Positions 52,713-62,067 of a DNA stretch of 64,000 nt are shown one piece after another. Made by a program: the position numbers and the translations under genes. This DNA comes from Belliella alkalica (GTDB lineage Bacteria > Bacteroidota > Bacteroidia > Cytophagales > Cyclobacteriaceae), in assembly GCF_022549785.1 (NCBI RefSeq), contig NZ_JAKZGO010000010.1:85888-149887 (forward strand). The letters are read 5' to 3'. The notes under the pieces are model-generated. The model was given only the letters and a program-made list of their open reading frames with translations. It was not told the origin of the DNA and made no database searches. Every line of letters starts with the position of its first letter. Positions within the stretch are counted from its first letter, which is position 1.

Positions 52713-52878
52713 AAAAAGAAAAACTTAACATAACAGCACTAAGAAAACATGAGGCGGTCAGTGGTACCCGAAAGATTTGTCTCCCGAGCTAACTTTAGTG
52801 GTGGCTGAAAGGTTATCGGTCCCAAATGCCCAACGTTTCTTAGTAGCCGACCGTCACAAACAATCCCGTAGAAACCCA
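52713..52878. other. GC-rich partly palindromic intergenic patch
   Basis: This stretch has a composition unlike its neighbours, and CGGTC (about 52753) and GACCG (about 52851) pair at a distance. It contains a CATAACAGCACTAAG word near 52730. An open frame continues through it into the next gene but reads as non-protein-like sequence. Confidence 0.4.
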
Positions 52879-54015
52879 ATGACAATTAATCAAGCATTTA
52901 AAATCATTATTACACTGAGTTTGGCTATTTCAATAAGTTCGACATATGGACAAAGAACTGTTTTGCCTGTAAATAATGAAAACTTTGTAATTGAAATTCA
53001 AGGAAAAAAAACTGTGAATAAGGGTAAAATCAATTTTCCAATCACAAAATTGTTTGACATAAATGAAATTGGAAACATTGCCATCCTAGATACAGCACAA
53101 AATAGACTTTTAATTACGAATATTTCAAAAGACAATTTTAACAATATCATTGAAACAATAGCCTTTCCAGAAGGGATAGAACCAATTTCAATCAAAATTA
53201 ATGGAAGTAATATATTTGTAGGTGGTGATTTCGGAAAGGAAAAAATATATAGCTACAATATGACTGAAAAAAAGTGGAGTCAAATTGATATACCTACAGA
53301 AATAATGTCTCTTGGGAAATCAGTTGACGACTTTTTAGTTTATTCAGATACTTTGATAGCTTTAGATAACTTGATTATGCCGAAATATTTACTTTTTTAC
53401 AGCCTAAAAGATCCACTAAGTATAAATCTTATAAAATCTTATGAAGTTCCCCCAAATGGGACATACGAACAACTTCATCGAATACTTCTAAAAGAAGAAT
53501 ACTTTATCATTCTTTCTTCAACTTTTAGTGGATATACCGGTGGAGCCTCTCATGTAACAGTTTTAGATAAAAATAATTTACCAGATTACACTGGATATAT
53601 TGAAAAAACTCAAAAAAACATCTTTCTAGAACCCGAAACCCGACCCAAAGGATTATTTAATGGATTCACAATTAGCTCAAATAAAAAATGGCTATGGTTT
53701 ATAAGAAAAAGACCAAATAGAGATTATAGTGATATACGTTGGATTGATATAGCAGAACATAGAAATAGAATTTACTTATTGGAAGATCCTAACAAACTAA
53801 ATATTTTCAAAATCAAACAAAAATTCTTTAAAGAAAGAATTGTAAAGGGTATTTGGCACAATGATGAAAGGTTCACTAGGCAACTAACAAGTAATAAATT
53901 AAAATCTAAAAAGCTTTCAGTGGAATCAGGTAAATGGTTTGTAAGTTTAGAGAATTCCCTTTTTTTGGTTTACCAAAACAAACAAGGAGAATTTAATTTC
54001 AAGAAAATAAAGTGA
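52879..54015 (+). CDS. exported beta-propeller-like protein, unknown
   Basis: Starting at ATG 52879 the protein has 378 residues and a signal peptide (about 1-24, ending STYGQ). The frame is open from 52777, but the signal peptide fixes the start. The body is rich in short beta segments with repeated I-x-x-x-G-N-I-A-I-L-D-T and V-G-G-D-F-G-x-E-K-I-Y-S-Y patterns, as in six-bladed propellers. No catalytic motif is recognised. It stands alone between two non-coding patches. Confidence 0.7.
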   Translation: MTINQAFKIIITLSLAISISSTYGQRTVLPVNNENFVIEIQGKKTVNKGKINFPITKLFDINEIGNIAILDTAQNRLLITNISKDNFNNIIETIAFPEGIEPISIKINGSNIFVGGDFGKEKIYSYNMTEKKWSQIDIPTEIMSLGKSVDDFLVYSDTLIALDNLIMPKYLLFYSLKDPLSINLIKSYEVPPNGTYEQLHRILLKEEYFIILSSTFSGYTGGASHVTVLDKNNLPDYTGYIEKTQKNIFLEPETRPKGLFNGFTISSNKKWLWFIRKRPNRDYSDIRWIDIAEHRNRIYLLEDPNKLNIFKIKQKFFKERIVKGIWHNDERFTRQLTSNKLKSKKLSVESGKWFVSLENSLFLVYQNKQGEFNFKKIK

Positions 54016-54194
54016 AGCAGATCCCTAAATGCCAAAAAGCAAGCAGTAGTGAAATGCTAATTTGAAAGTGATTACCTTTAATATACCTGGGTTTTAGAGG
54101 AAAGTGAGTCGGATTTTATTACCGCCATTTCTAGGCTGAAGCCCGATTAGTGGCAAGAATAGAACGACCCATGGCTAAAAAAGATAGTTTTTAA

Positions 54195-54632
54195 ATGAAG
54201 AAAATATATAAATCAAAAATCGGACTTGAATTAATCATTCCTCTTATTCTTATATTAGGGTCAATTTTAGTTTTAGCTATAATTCAAAAACCAAGCTGGG
54301 TTGGAATTGCCATTCTTTTGGCTGTAATCCTATTTGTCGTTCATATGTTTATGACAACATACTACACGATTGACGGCGAGGAGCTGATAATAAAATGCGG
54401 TTTTTTGTTTAACAAAACTATCGAGATAAAGACCATAAAAAAGATTGCCGAAACAAACAATCCAACTAGTTCGCCTGCAACTTCGATTGACCGACTTGAA
54501 ATTAATTACGGAAAATTTGACTCAGTAATAATTTCACCAAAATATAAGTCTGAATTTATCAATGACATTAAGAGATTAAATCCGAATGTTGAAGTAAAGT
54601 ATAAGAAAAAGCAAAATGAAAAACTTGGCTAA
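54195..54632 (+). CDS. PH-domain protein of YyaB type, membrane-anchored
   Basis: The 145-residue protein has two N-terminal membrane helices (about 12-32 and 36-55) followed by a bacterial PH-like domain: TTYYTIDGEELIIKCGFLFNKTIEIKTIKKIAETNN, DRLEINYGKFDSVIISPKYKSEFINDIKRLNP. This matches the YyaB-like PH family common in Bacteroidota and Firmicutes. Its function is unknown. It is followed by a GC-rich imperfect hairpin (54655-54710 with GCCAC...GTGGC and AGCC...GGCT arms) before the helicase gene. Confidence 0.8.
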   Translation: MKKIYKSKIGLELIIPLILILGSILVLAIIQKPSWVGIAILLAVILFVVHMFMTTYYTIDGEELIIKCGFLFNKTIEIKTIKKIAETNNPTSSPATSIDRLEINYGKFDSVIISPKYKSEFINDIKRLNPNVEVKYKKKQNEKLG

Positions 54633-54813
54633 TCAAAACACTAAAAGCACTAGCCACCACCAGCCGTTTTGAAAATGCGAGGGCTTTCGTGTCCGTGGCG
54701 GTGTACGATGTTCCAAATTCAAGCTTGGTGCATTTAATAAAGTTTAGTGCTGAAAAATCCCGTCTTCTCCAAAGTGAATCCCTTAGTTAAAAGTTTAAAA
54801 AGAGACTGATACC

Positions 54814-57540
54814 TTGACAGAATATCCTAAAGACATAAAATTCAAATACGGTTGGAGAAAATACCAACAACGCGTGCTTGACGACTTACAAGACCACTTA
54901 ACTGACGGACATTTACACGTCATTGCTCCCCCAGGTTCGGGTAAGACAGTTTTAGGTCTTGAAGTAGCTATTCGACTTAATAAACCTACTTTAATTCTTG
55001 CTCCAACAATTGCAATTCGTAATCAATGGATACAGCGGTTTTGTGAACTTTTTCTTCAAACCAACTCGACACCTGATTGGATTTCGAGAGACATTCGCAA
55101 TCCCAAATTTATGACTGTAGTAACGTATCAAGGGCTCCACGCAGCTTGTAACAATTGGAGAGTTGAAGAAGAAGAAATTGACAACGAAGAAGAAACCGAA
55201 GAGACAAAGGGAAACGGAAAATCAACAAATCCAAATCTTGACAACATTGTAGGCGGACTAAAAACTCAAAATATCAAGACAATTGTTGTGGATGAAGCAC
55301 ACCATTTAAAGAATGAATGGTGGCAAACATTGACTAAGGTTAAAGAAAAATTAGATCCGATAATTGTTGGCTTGACTGCTACGCCACCATATGACGTTAC
55401 AGCAACAGAATGGCAACGATACATTAACTTAAACGGACCTGTTGATACAGAAATTTCAGTTCCTGAATTAGTAATTGAAGGTGATTTATGCCCTCACCAA
55501 GATTATGTTTATTTCACACTCCCAACTGAGAAAGAAAATCAAAGTATTGTTGATTTCAGAAAAAATATTGAAAAGCTTTTTAAGGAAATAAAAAGTGATG
55601 AAACAATCATTCAAGCAATCGAACAACATCCCATTTGGCAAAACCCGACAGAGCAGTTAGATTGGATTTATAATAACCTCTCCAATTATTCAGCTTGTTT
55701 GATTTTTCTAAAAGCCAACGACAAAGAAATTCCCGAAACACATCTTGAAGTAATTGGAGATAAAAAATTTGAAATTCCCAAGCTCGATTACGAATGGATT
55801 GAAACGCTTTTAGATTTTTATCTCTACAAAGAAAAGGAGCATTTTAAGACGTTTGAAGAACATCAAAAAACCCTTGAAAACCGGCTAAGAAGATACGGAG
55901 CAATTGAAAGACGTCAAATCAATTTTTTGCATAACAAAAGAGTTACAGGATTTTTGACTTCAAGCATCAGCAAACTAAACGGAATCAAAGAAATTGTCGA
56001 TTTTGAATACAAGAATTTAGGAAACAATTTGCGTTTAGTAATTCTTTCCGACTTCATCCGCAAAGAGTTTTATATCAACTCTCCTGATAACAATCTTGAA
56101 CTAAATAAAATCGGTGTAATTCCAATCTTTGAAAAATTAAGACGAGAAAATAAGGAGAATAAGAAAATTGCTGTTTTGACAGGTTCAATGATAATCATTC
56201 CTGTTAGTGCCTATCCAGTATTTGAAGCTAAATCAGCAAAATATGGAATTACTCAAATCAATTCTAATCCTGTTCCTTTTGACAGCAATTACATTTTAAT
56301 CAGCCAAACTGAGCAACTCAAACACGACATTGTTCACATCGTAACTCAAATCTTTCAAAGTGGAGAAATTGAAGTTTTGATCGGAACAAAGTCTTTGCTT
56401 GGTGAAGGTTGGGACGCACCTGCTATCAACTCCTTAATCTTGGCAAGTTTTGTAGGTTCATTTGTGCTTTCCAATCAAATGCGTGGTAGAGCCATTAGAA
56501 CACAAAACGGAAATGGAGACAAGACAGGAAATATTTGGCATTTAGTCTGTATTGACCCCACTTCACCCACAGGCGGAGATGATTTCGATTTACTAAAAAG
56601 ACGTTTTAGGAGTTTTGTTGGTGTTTCATTCAGAGAAGAACCTGGCATTGAAAATGGAATTGGGCGTTTAGATCTATCAGAAAACATTCATCATAAAGAA
56701 GAAGCGGAAAAAAAGAATGTTGAAATGTTCTCCTACGCAGGAGACAGAGAAAGTCTAAAACAAAGATGGAAAACGGCACTTGAAACAGGCGTTACACTTG
56801 TTGAAGAAATCAAAATCCCATTTCCTGAAGAAAAAGAATACAAAGCTGTTAAGTCAATGTATTTGAAAAAAACAATTCGTAACCTTTTAGCGACTTTAGG
56901 TTCAGGTTTAGTTGGTTTTGGTTTAGAAAGTTTACAAGGACTTGGTAGAGCAGCAAGGCATATTAAGACTACTCAAGACATATATGTTTTCCTGGCAATT
57001 TTCGGAGCTATCGGAATGGCTATTTTTGGTAGGCGGACATTTATGACCTTAAGGTTGTATTTCAAATACCGTGACATTGCAAAGGATATTCAGCAAATTG
57101 GGGATGCACTTTTAAACTCCTTGATTAGGGCAGGAACAATTCAATCAGATTATTCAAAGTTAAAGGTGGAAACTTCCGTTGATAATTGGGGAGCAGTGTT
57201 CTGTCATTTAGAAGGAGGAACGACTTTCGATAAATCGAATTTTATAAATTCACTTCAAGAAGTAATTGCTCCAATTGACAATCCAAGATATGTGATTATC
57301 AGAAAGAATAGGTTTATGCTATTCGTAAAGCAAAAAGACTATCATTCTGTTCCTGAAATACTTGGACGAAATAAAAACTTGGCTGAATATTTCAAAGATC
57401 AATGGGAAAGACTTGTTGGTTCTTGCGACTTGATTTATACAAGAACACTTGATGGCAGAAAAATACTTTTGAAGTCAAGAGTAAAGTCATTAGCAGCACA
57501 ATTTGAAGACAAAGTAGAACATATCAACAAATGGAGATAA
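54814..57540 (+). CDS. large SF2 (DEAD/DEAH-like) helicase with predicted membrane segments
   Basis: The 908-residue protein begins at TTG 54814. No ATG lies nearby in frame and the helicase core starts at once. Walker A is APPGSGKT (38-45), DEAH is at 160-163 and the SAT-like motif is LTATPP (about 188). Motif V is in LLGEGWDAPAINSLILAS and motif VI is in QMRGRAIRT (about 555). An acidic insert lies near 113-135 and a helical insert between the RecA domains. After the helicase core come two hydrophobic stretches (about 689-706 and 724-743), then a C-terminal alpha/beta domain. An SF2 core joined to membrane segments is unusual. An anti-phage role is possible but unproven. Confidence 0.85.
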   Translation: MTEYPKDIKFKYGWRKYQQRVLDDLQDHLTDGHLHVIAPPGSGKTVLGLEVAIRLNKPTLILAPTIAIRNQWIQRFCELFLQTNSTPDWISRDIRNPKFMTVVTYQGLHAACNNWRVEEEEIDNEEETEETKGNGKSTNPNLDNIVGGLKTQNIKTIVVDEAHHLKNEWWQTLTKVKEKLDPIIVGLTATPPYDVTATEWQRYINLNGPVDTEISVPELVIEGDLCPHQDYVYFTLPTEKENQSIVDFRKNIEKLFKEIKSDETIIQAIEQHPIWQNPTEQLDWIYNNLSNYSACLIFLKANDKEIPETHLEVIGDKKFEIPKLDYEWIETLLDFYLYKEKEHFKTFEEHQKTLENRLRRYGAIERRQINFLHNKRVTGFLTSSISKLNGIKEIVDFEYKNLGNNLRLVILSDFIRKEFYINSPDNNLELNKIGVIPIFEKLRRENKENKKIAVLTGSMIIIPVSAYPVFEAKSAKYGITQINSNPVPFDSNYILISQTEQLKHDIVHIVTQIFQSGEIEVLIGTKSLLGEGWDAPAINSLILASFVGSFVLSNQMRGRAIRTQNGNGDKTGNIWHLVCIDPTSPTGGDDFDLLKRRFRSFVGVSFREEPGIENGIGRLDLSENIHHKEEAEKKNVEMFSYAGDRESLKQRWKTALETGVTLVEEIKIPFPEEKEYKAVKSMYLKKTIRNLLATLGSGLVGFGLESLQGLGRAARHIKTTQDIYVFLAIFGAIGMAIFGRRTFMTLRLYFKYRDIAKDIQQIGDALLNSLIRAGTIQSDYSKLKVETSVDNWGAVFCHLEGGTTFDKSNFINSLQEVIAPIDNPRYVIIRKNRFMLFVKQKDYHSVPEILGRNKNLAEYFKDQWERLVGSCDLIYTRTLDGRKILLKSRVKSLAAQFEDKVEHINKWR

Positions 57541-58173
57541 CAAGAAACCTACATCAAATTTCATCTTGAGAATAGCATCCTTATAAGTAGGAGGGAGATT
57601 CTGAGAAAAATCAAAATTCTTTATCTTCAAGAAGTCTTGAGTAGGTTTGGAGAGAATGTTTTTGAGAAACGCTCTTCCATCAGGCAGTCCGGCCGATCCC
57701 TCCAAGTTGAATATCATTGATTCTTATTTCTCTCAAGAGTTCAGAGGTTTACACCCATTTTAATTAGAATGTTACTAGAAATCGATCCAAAATAGGCGAA
57801 TACATATGCTTCTTCTCTTCTATGATAGCTTATATTGCTTCGTAATTTCTATTGTTTAATAAATTTAGTCTAGAATAAATAAAAATAACCTCATATGAAA
57901 TCAAGCATGACGAAGAACTTTACACACTGGGATGATTATCAACCATGCGAGATTCCATGTGACCTCTGAAAAACAAATTATATACACATGAAAAGAGGTA
58001 AATGGCTGATTTTAAATGCTGTTCTCAAAATGATTTTTTTATTGGTTAGATTTTTTCTGTGATTCTGGAAACTTTGATGTGAAAGTATCTGTATGTAAAT
58101 AGAATATCTTTATTTCTTTATATTTTACTATAGCCAAAAAATATTTGGTTTAATCCAAACAATGAACTAAACT
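57541..58173. other. gene-free region after the helicase
   Basis: About 630 bases hold no gene I can support. A minus-strand frame (57490-57717) overlaps the helicase end and has passable residue composition but no family resemblance. The distal half is AT-rich and should contain the promoter of the next gene. Confidence 0.5.
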
Positions 58174-58950
58174 ATGAAATTTAAATATCTTTTGTCGGCA
58201 GCATTGATTTCTACTGTATTTTTTATCACTTCATCAAAAGTCACAGCACAGGCATTTGTTGACTTTGAGTCTGGAGGAGTTTTTACAGGATACAATAATG
58301 TCCGAATTCCGGGAGATGGAGGTACCAAGTTTTCTTTGAAAAATGATTTGAGTCCCACACCAAGCGCTTTTCTTCGCTTAAGGGCAGGTTATACTATTAA
58401 ATCAAGGCATGCAATATCTCTACTTTATGCTCCTCTCAGTGTAGGATCTAGCGGGGCTATAAATAGACCGATTGATTTTGAAGGAGTTACTTTTGGTTCC
58501 AATACTTTGTTGGATGCGAGCTATGTATTTAATTCTTATAGAGTGACTTATAGATATGATTTTGTAAAAAGGCCAAAATTTGAATTCGGAGCTGGTTTTA
58601 CTGCAAAAATCAGAGATGCCGAAATTGCCCTGAGAAGTGAGACATTATCTGCTTCAAAAACAAATGTAGGCTTTGTGCCCATCATAAACTTCAGGCTCAA
58701 CTGGCAAATAAATGACAAAATCGGAGTTTTGTTCGTGGGGGATGCATTGGCAGCACCACAAGGAAGAGCAGAAGATGTGTTGCTTGCTGGGACATACAAA
58801 GTTTCGGACGAGTTGTCAGTTCGTCTGGGATATAGAATTCTTGAAGGAGGAGCAGACAATGATGAGGTCTATAATTTTAGCTTATTCCATTATGCTTCAT
58901 TTGGTGTTTGTTACACTTTTAAAAACAAGTCTTTTAAAAAAGGTAATTGA
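58174..58950 (+). CDS. outer-membrane beta-barrel protein
   Basis: The 258-residue protein has a signal peptide (about 1-26, ending VTAQA). Then come eight or more long amphipathic strands with short turns (FLRLRAGYTIKSRHAISLLYAPL, YRYDFVKRPKFEFGAGFTAKI, VPIINFRLNWQINDKIGVLFVGDAL) and a terminal strand SLFHYASFGVCYTFKNK. It resembles OmpW/porin-like small barrels. No specific function. Confidence 0.83.
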   Translation: MKFKYLLSAALISTVFFITSSKVTAQAFVDFESGGVFTGYNNVRIPGDGGTKFSLKNDLSPTPSAFLRLRAGYTIKSRHAISLLYAPLSVGSSGAINRPIDFEGVTFGSNTLLDASYVFNSYRVTYRYDFVKRPKFEFGAGFTAKIRDAEIALRSETLSASKTNVGFVPIINFRLNWQINDKIGVLFVGDALAAPQGRAEDVLLAGTYKVSDELSVRLGYRILEGGADNDEVYNFSLFHYASFGVCYTFKNKSFKKGN

Positions 58951-59026
58951 TAAGGAGTCAAAAATGAATAGTTCTTTGGAACCCTGCTGAACATTTAACA
59001 CTTCCAAAACCCAGTACTTGTAAAAG

Positions 59027-59056
59027 ACGTATAGAAATATTATAATTGTACGTATA
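59027..59056. promoter_or_regulatory. direct repeats upstream of the toxin-antitoxin pair
   Basis: ACGTATA occurs at 59027-59033 and 59050-59056, 23 bases apart, just before the antitoxin ATG at 59071. Such spacing suits a dimeric antitoxin autorepressor binding on one DNA face. This is inferred from position only. Confidence 0.35.
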
Positions 59057-59070
59057 AAAAATAAGTTGTA

Positions 59071-59322
59071 ATGGATACTAAGTTAACATTGAGACTTAAT
59101 GAAGATGTGATCAAGAGAGCTAAAGAATATGCGAATAGTCATAATATTAGTCTTTCTAAAATTATTGAATCTTATTTAGATAGTATTACAAAGGAGAAAG
59201 AGGAAGTGGGAAAGATTGCAATTACTCCTTTTGTTAAGAGTTTGATAGGTGTAATTGATTTGCCTGCTGACTATGATTATAAAAAAGCGTATGGGGATTT
59301 TTTAGAAGAAAAGTATAAATGA
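59071..59322 (+). CDS. DUF6364-type antitoxin, ribbon-helix-helix-like
   Basis: The 83-residue protein opens MDTKLTLRLNEDVIKRAKEYANSHNISLSKIIESYL, a strand followed by two helices as in ribbon-helix-helix DNA-binding antitoxins of the DUF6364 group. The acidic C-terminal tail likely binds and inhibits the PIN toxin and the N terminus likely represses the operon. The stop overlaps the toxin start by four bases (ATGA). Confidence 0.88.
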   Translation: MDTKLTLRLNEDVIKRAKEYANSHNISLSKIIESYLDSITKEKEEVGKIAITPFVKSLIGVIDLPADYDYKKAYGDFLEEKYK

Positions 59323-59732
59323 AAAACTTATTCATTGACACGAATATAATAATTGATCTATTAGCACGCAGAGAACCTTTTTTTGAAGATGCAGCTCAAT
59401 TATTTTCTGTTGCTGATACAAATAAAGTCAAATTATCAGTGTCATCCTTGACTATTGCAAATACGAGTTATGCCTTATTGAAGCAAATGAATTCGAAAAA
59501 AGCAAAATCAGTATTAAGGAACCTTAGATTGATTTTAAATATATTGCCATTAAATGATGGGATTATAGGATTAGCTTTGGAGGATGAGAAATTTTCTGAT
59601 TTTGAAGATGGACTCCAATATTTCACAGCACTTGAATATCGGCAAGATATGATCATTACAAGAAATCTAAAGGATTTTAAAAATTCAAAGTTACCGACAA
59701 TGACAGCAAAACAATTCATTGAAATGATTTAA
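59319..59732 (+). CDS. PIN-domain toxin (VapC-like ribonuclease)
   Basis: The 137-residue PIN protein has the acidic active-site residues in place: FIDTNIIIDLL (first Asp at residue 7), the Glu/Asp in LEDEKFSDFEDGLQYFTAL (DFEDGLQ is the hallmark of this VapC branch) and ITRNLKDF near the end. It is expected to cleave RNA when released from its antitoxin. A translationally coupled DUF6364 gene precedes it. Confidence 0.92.
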   Translation: MKNLFIDTNIIIDLLARREPFFEDAAQLFSVADTNKVKLSVSSLTIANTSYALLKQMNSKKAKSVLRNLRLILNILPLNDGIIGLALEDEKFSDFEDGLQYFTALEYRQDMIITRNLKDFKNSKLPTMTAKQFIEMI

Positions 59733-59924
59733 TCAAGTAAATCTCAATGAAAGGGACCAGGATGTATTATTACATGTTTATTTTTATGAATAAATATAGC
59801 TAAGTTAGTTATTAAGCAAGCTTTCAATCATTTAGTGAACCTAGTAAATTCAACTAAAATTACTATTTTTAGAAATCTGCCTCGATAGAAGTGTAAGGGA
59901 ATCGTTTAGAAATGTATATAAGTC

Positions 59925-60908
59925 ATGCTGAAAAAAAATATAGTAAAAACCGTTCTAAGGCTTTTTCTTGGGATTTTAGTGATTATTACTTCAGCAGTTT
60001 TGCTCATTCTTTTGTTTACAGAAGTTGTTGAAGTGCAAAATATTCAAGTAATGAAATGGTTGCCAATATTGATTTGTGCCATTGGTTTTTATTTTGCTGG
60101 ACTTATCAACAAAAGAACCAAAATTATTTTTACACTTTTCCTGCTTATTTCATTGTTGTTTTTCATTCTTCTTGACATGCTTCATTTCCCATTTTTCTTT
60201 TTAATTGGCTTTGTATCTGTACTCAGTATACTGTCAACAAGAAAAGAGTTGAGTAAAAATATTAGAATATCCTCTCTGACTCTCATTTTGGTAATATTTG
60301 TTGGCTATTTGCTATCTCAACCATTTATTATAAAAAATAAAGGTTATGGGACTGACATGACGGGGATTAATTTATATAATGCAACTGTCTTGTGGGATTT
60401 TACGACAAAACCTTCAAGAACTTTACCAAAAGAATTCTTTAAAGATTATGATGACAATGAAGTAAGGTTTGGAGACTTTAAGGGTAAAACCATTTATGTG
60501 TCATTTTGGGCAACTTGGTGTGGCCCTTGTATGCAACAAAAACCTCATCTAGAAAATTTGAAACAGCAGTTAAAGGATTATGCTGACATAGTATTTATAG
60601 ATGTTTCGATTGATACGGATCTTGAAAAATGGAAAAACTATTTGTTAAGTAATGAACAAGAGGGACATCAACTAATAAGCCAAAATATTGCAAAAACTCA
60701 TTCTAATTATCAGTTTTCTGGAATCCCTTACCATATTGTGATTGACTCAATAGGTAACTTTAAACAAATTGCAGGTCCACACGCCTTAGGCTATGACAGT
60801 GGTCTACTTTCAGATTCAAAAAGACTGACTGACTTTATGAATACTCCGTACAAAGTATTCAAAATTAATAATATAGCAGGGAAAGACACAATAATAAGAG
60901 TTAGGTGA
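59925..60908 (+). CDS. membrane-anchored TlpA-like thioredoxin-family protein
   Basis: The 327-residue protein has about four to five N-terminal membrane helices (residues 10-135) and a periplasmic thioredoxin-fold domain from about 165. The active site is WATWCGPCMQQKP with Cys199 and Cys202. The cis-Pro is expected in SGIPYHIVID. TlpA-like proteins reduce disulfides outside the cytoplasm, for example in cytochrome c maturation. A fused polytopic N-terminal half of this length is less usual. No ccm or other partner gene is adjacent. Confidence 0.87.
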   Translation: MLKKNIVKTVLRLFLGILVIITSAVLLILLFTEVVEVQNIQVMKWLPILICAIGFYFAGLINKRTKIIFTLFLLISLLFFILLDMLHFPFFFLIGFVSVLSILSTRKELSKNIRISSLTLILVIFVGYLLSQPFIIKNKGYGTDMTGINLYNATVLWDFTTKPSRTLPKEFFKDYDDNEVRFGDFKGKTIYVSFWATWCGPCMQQKPHLENLKQQLKDYADIVFIDVSIDTDLEKWKNYLLSNEQEGHQLISQNIAKTHSNYQFSGIPYHIVIDSIGNFKQIAGPHALGYDSGLLSDSKRLTDFMNTPYKVFKINNIAGKDTIIRVR

Positions 60909-61026
60909 ATTGAATAGAGATTGAGATTGAATAAAGAAATGATTTTAAAGAAAATGTCTCATTTATATCACAAGAGAATAGCAAATATGACGGAGATTAA
61001 TTTATAAGCTTTGTTAAATTCAGAAA

Positions 61027-61944
61027 TCACCCAAAACTCCAAGCCAAAATTCTACTGATTTTATTTCCTTGACTCATTTCGATCGTTTTTATTGATTTGA
61101 CATTGACAGCATCCAAGGTTTTGTAAAGTTTGGCAAGGTTTGACTCTTTTGAAACCAAGCTTGTAAACCAGCGACACTGTCTGCCAAAGCGTCTGCTTTC
61201 ATAGATCATATTAGTCAAAAACTTCAATTCGCCACCCTCGTACCATAGTTCATTGCTCTGACCTCCAAAATTCAATGTGGCTTTTTTTACTTTTTCACCT
61301 TTCAGATTGCTGAGTTTTCTCAAAGAACTTGCATTTGCTTCTTTTGCCGAAGCGTGAAATGGCGGATTGCATATACTGACGTCATAAAATTCACCAGCTT
61401 GAATAATTTCCTCAAAGATCTTTCTGCGATTAGTTTGTAATCGTAAAAACACTTTATTCTTTAATTGGGGATTTGAATTGATGATTTTTTGGGCTGCTTC
61501 GATAGCCTCCGGATCTATATCTGATCCTACAAAGGTCCATCCATATTCTTGAACTCCAATAATTGGGTAGATGCAGTTTGCTCCAACACCGATATCCAGA
61601 CATTTAGTCTGATTTGAACTTTTGTCATTTTTGTCAATAATCAAATCAGCTATATAATGGATATAGTCCGCTCTTCCTGGTATAGGTGGGCAAAGATAAT
61701 TTTCCGGAATTTCCCAATGATCAATTTGATAAAAATGCTTCAAAAGTGCCTTGTTGAGCATTATTACGGCCTCAGGGTTGAAAAAATCCACAGACTCATC
61801 ACCATATTTATTGGTGAAAACGAACTCTTGAAGTGCTGGCAAAGTTTCTATCAATGCTCGAAAATCATACCTTTCCCTGTGTTTATTACTTGGATGGAGG
61901 ACTGATTTGATAGTAGCGTGTACTTTTTTCTCTTCTGGCATCAT
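61027..61944 (-). CDS. rlmF: 23S rRNA (adenine(1618)-N6)-methyltransferase RlmF
   Basis: This 305-residue Rossmann-fold methyltransferase has the N6-adenine catalytic motif NPPF in [15 protein letters not shown] and the SAM-binding segment [28 protein letters not shown] at the start and [21 protein letters not shown] are RlmF-specific blocks. It modifies A1618 of 23S rRNA (E. coli numbering). A textbook promoter lies upstream at 61964-61993. Confidence 0.94.
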   Translation of the reverse strand: MMPEEKKVHATIKSVLHPSNKHRERYDFRALIETLPALQEFVFTNKYGDESVDFFNPEAVIMLNKALLKHFYQIDHWEIPENYLCPPIPGRADYIHYIADLIIDKNDKSSNQTKCLDIGVGANCIYPIIGVQEYGWTFVGSDIDPEAIEAAQKIINSNPQLKNKVFLRLQTNRRKIFEEIIQAGEFYDVSICNPPFHASAKEANASSLRKLSNLKGEKVKKATLNFGGQSNELWYEGGELKFLTNMIYESRRFGRQCRWFTSLVSKESNLAKLYKTLDAVNVKSIKTIEMSQGNKISRILAWSFG

Positions 61945-61963
61945 TCGTGAGCGTTGGTAAGTA

Positions 61964-61993
61964 CAAAAGTATTCAATTTTTACCCTTCATCAA
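61964..61993 (-). promoter_or_regulatory. rlmF promoter (TTG-N19-TAnnTTTG)
   Basis: On the minus strand TTG (complement of 61991-61993) is followed after 19 bases by TACTTTTG (complement of 61964-61971), 19 bases upstream of the rlmF ATG. Confidence 0.75.
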
Positions 61994-62067
61994 TTATTTC
62001 TCCTTTATTAAAACTTATTAAGGGAATTGAGGTTTGGTCTGTGTTGAATCATAAAACAAAGAAACAA

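Noticed and set aside
57490..57717. 75-aa minus-strand frame with passable residue composition
   Set aside because: It overlaps the end of the helicase gene, has no recognisable motif, and a neighbouring frame is equally plausible. Not enough to call a gene or remnant.
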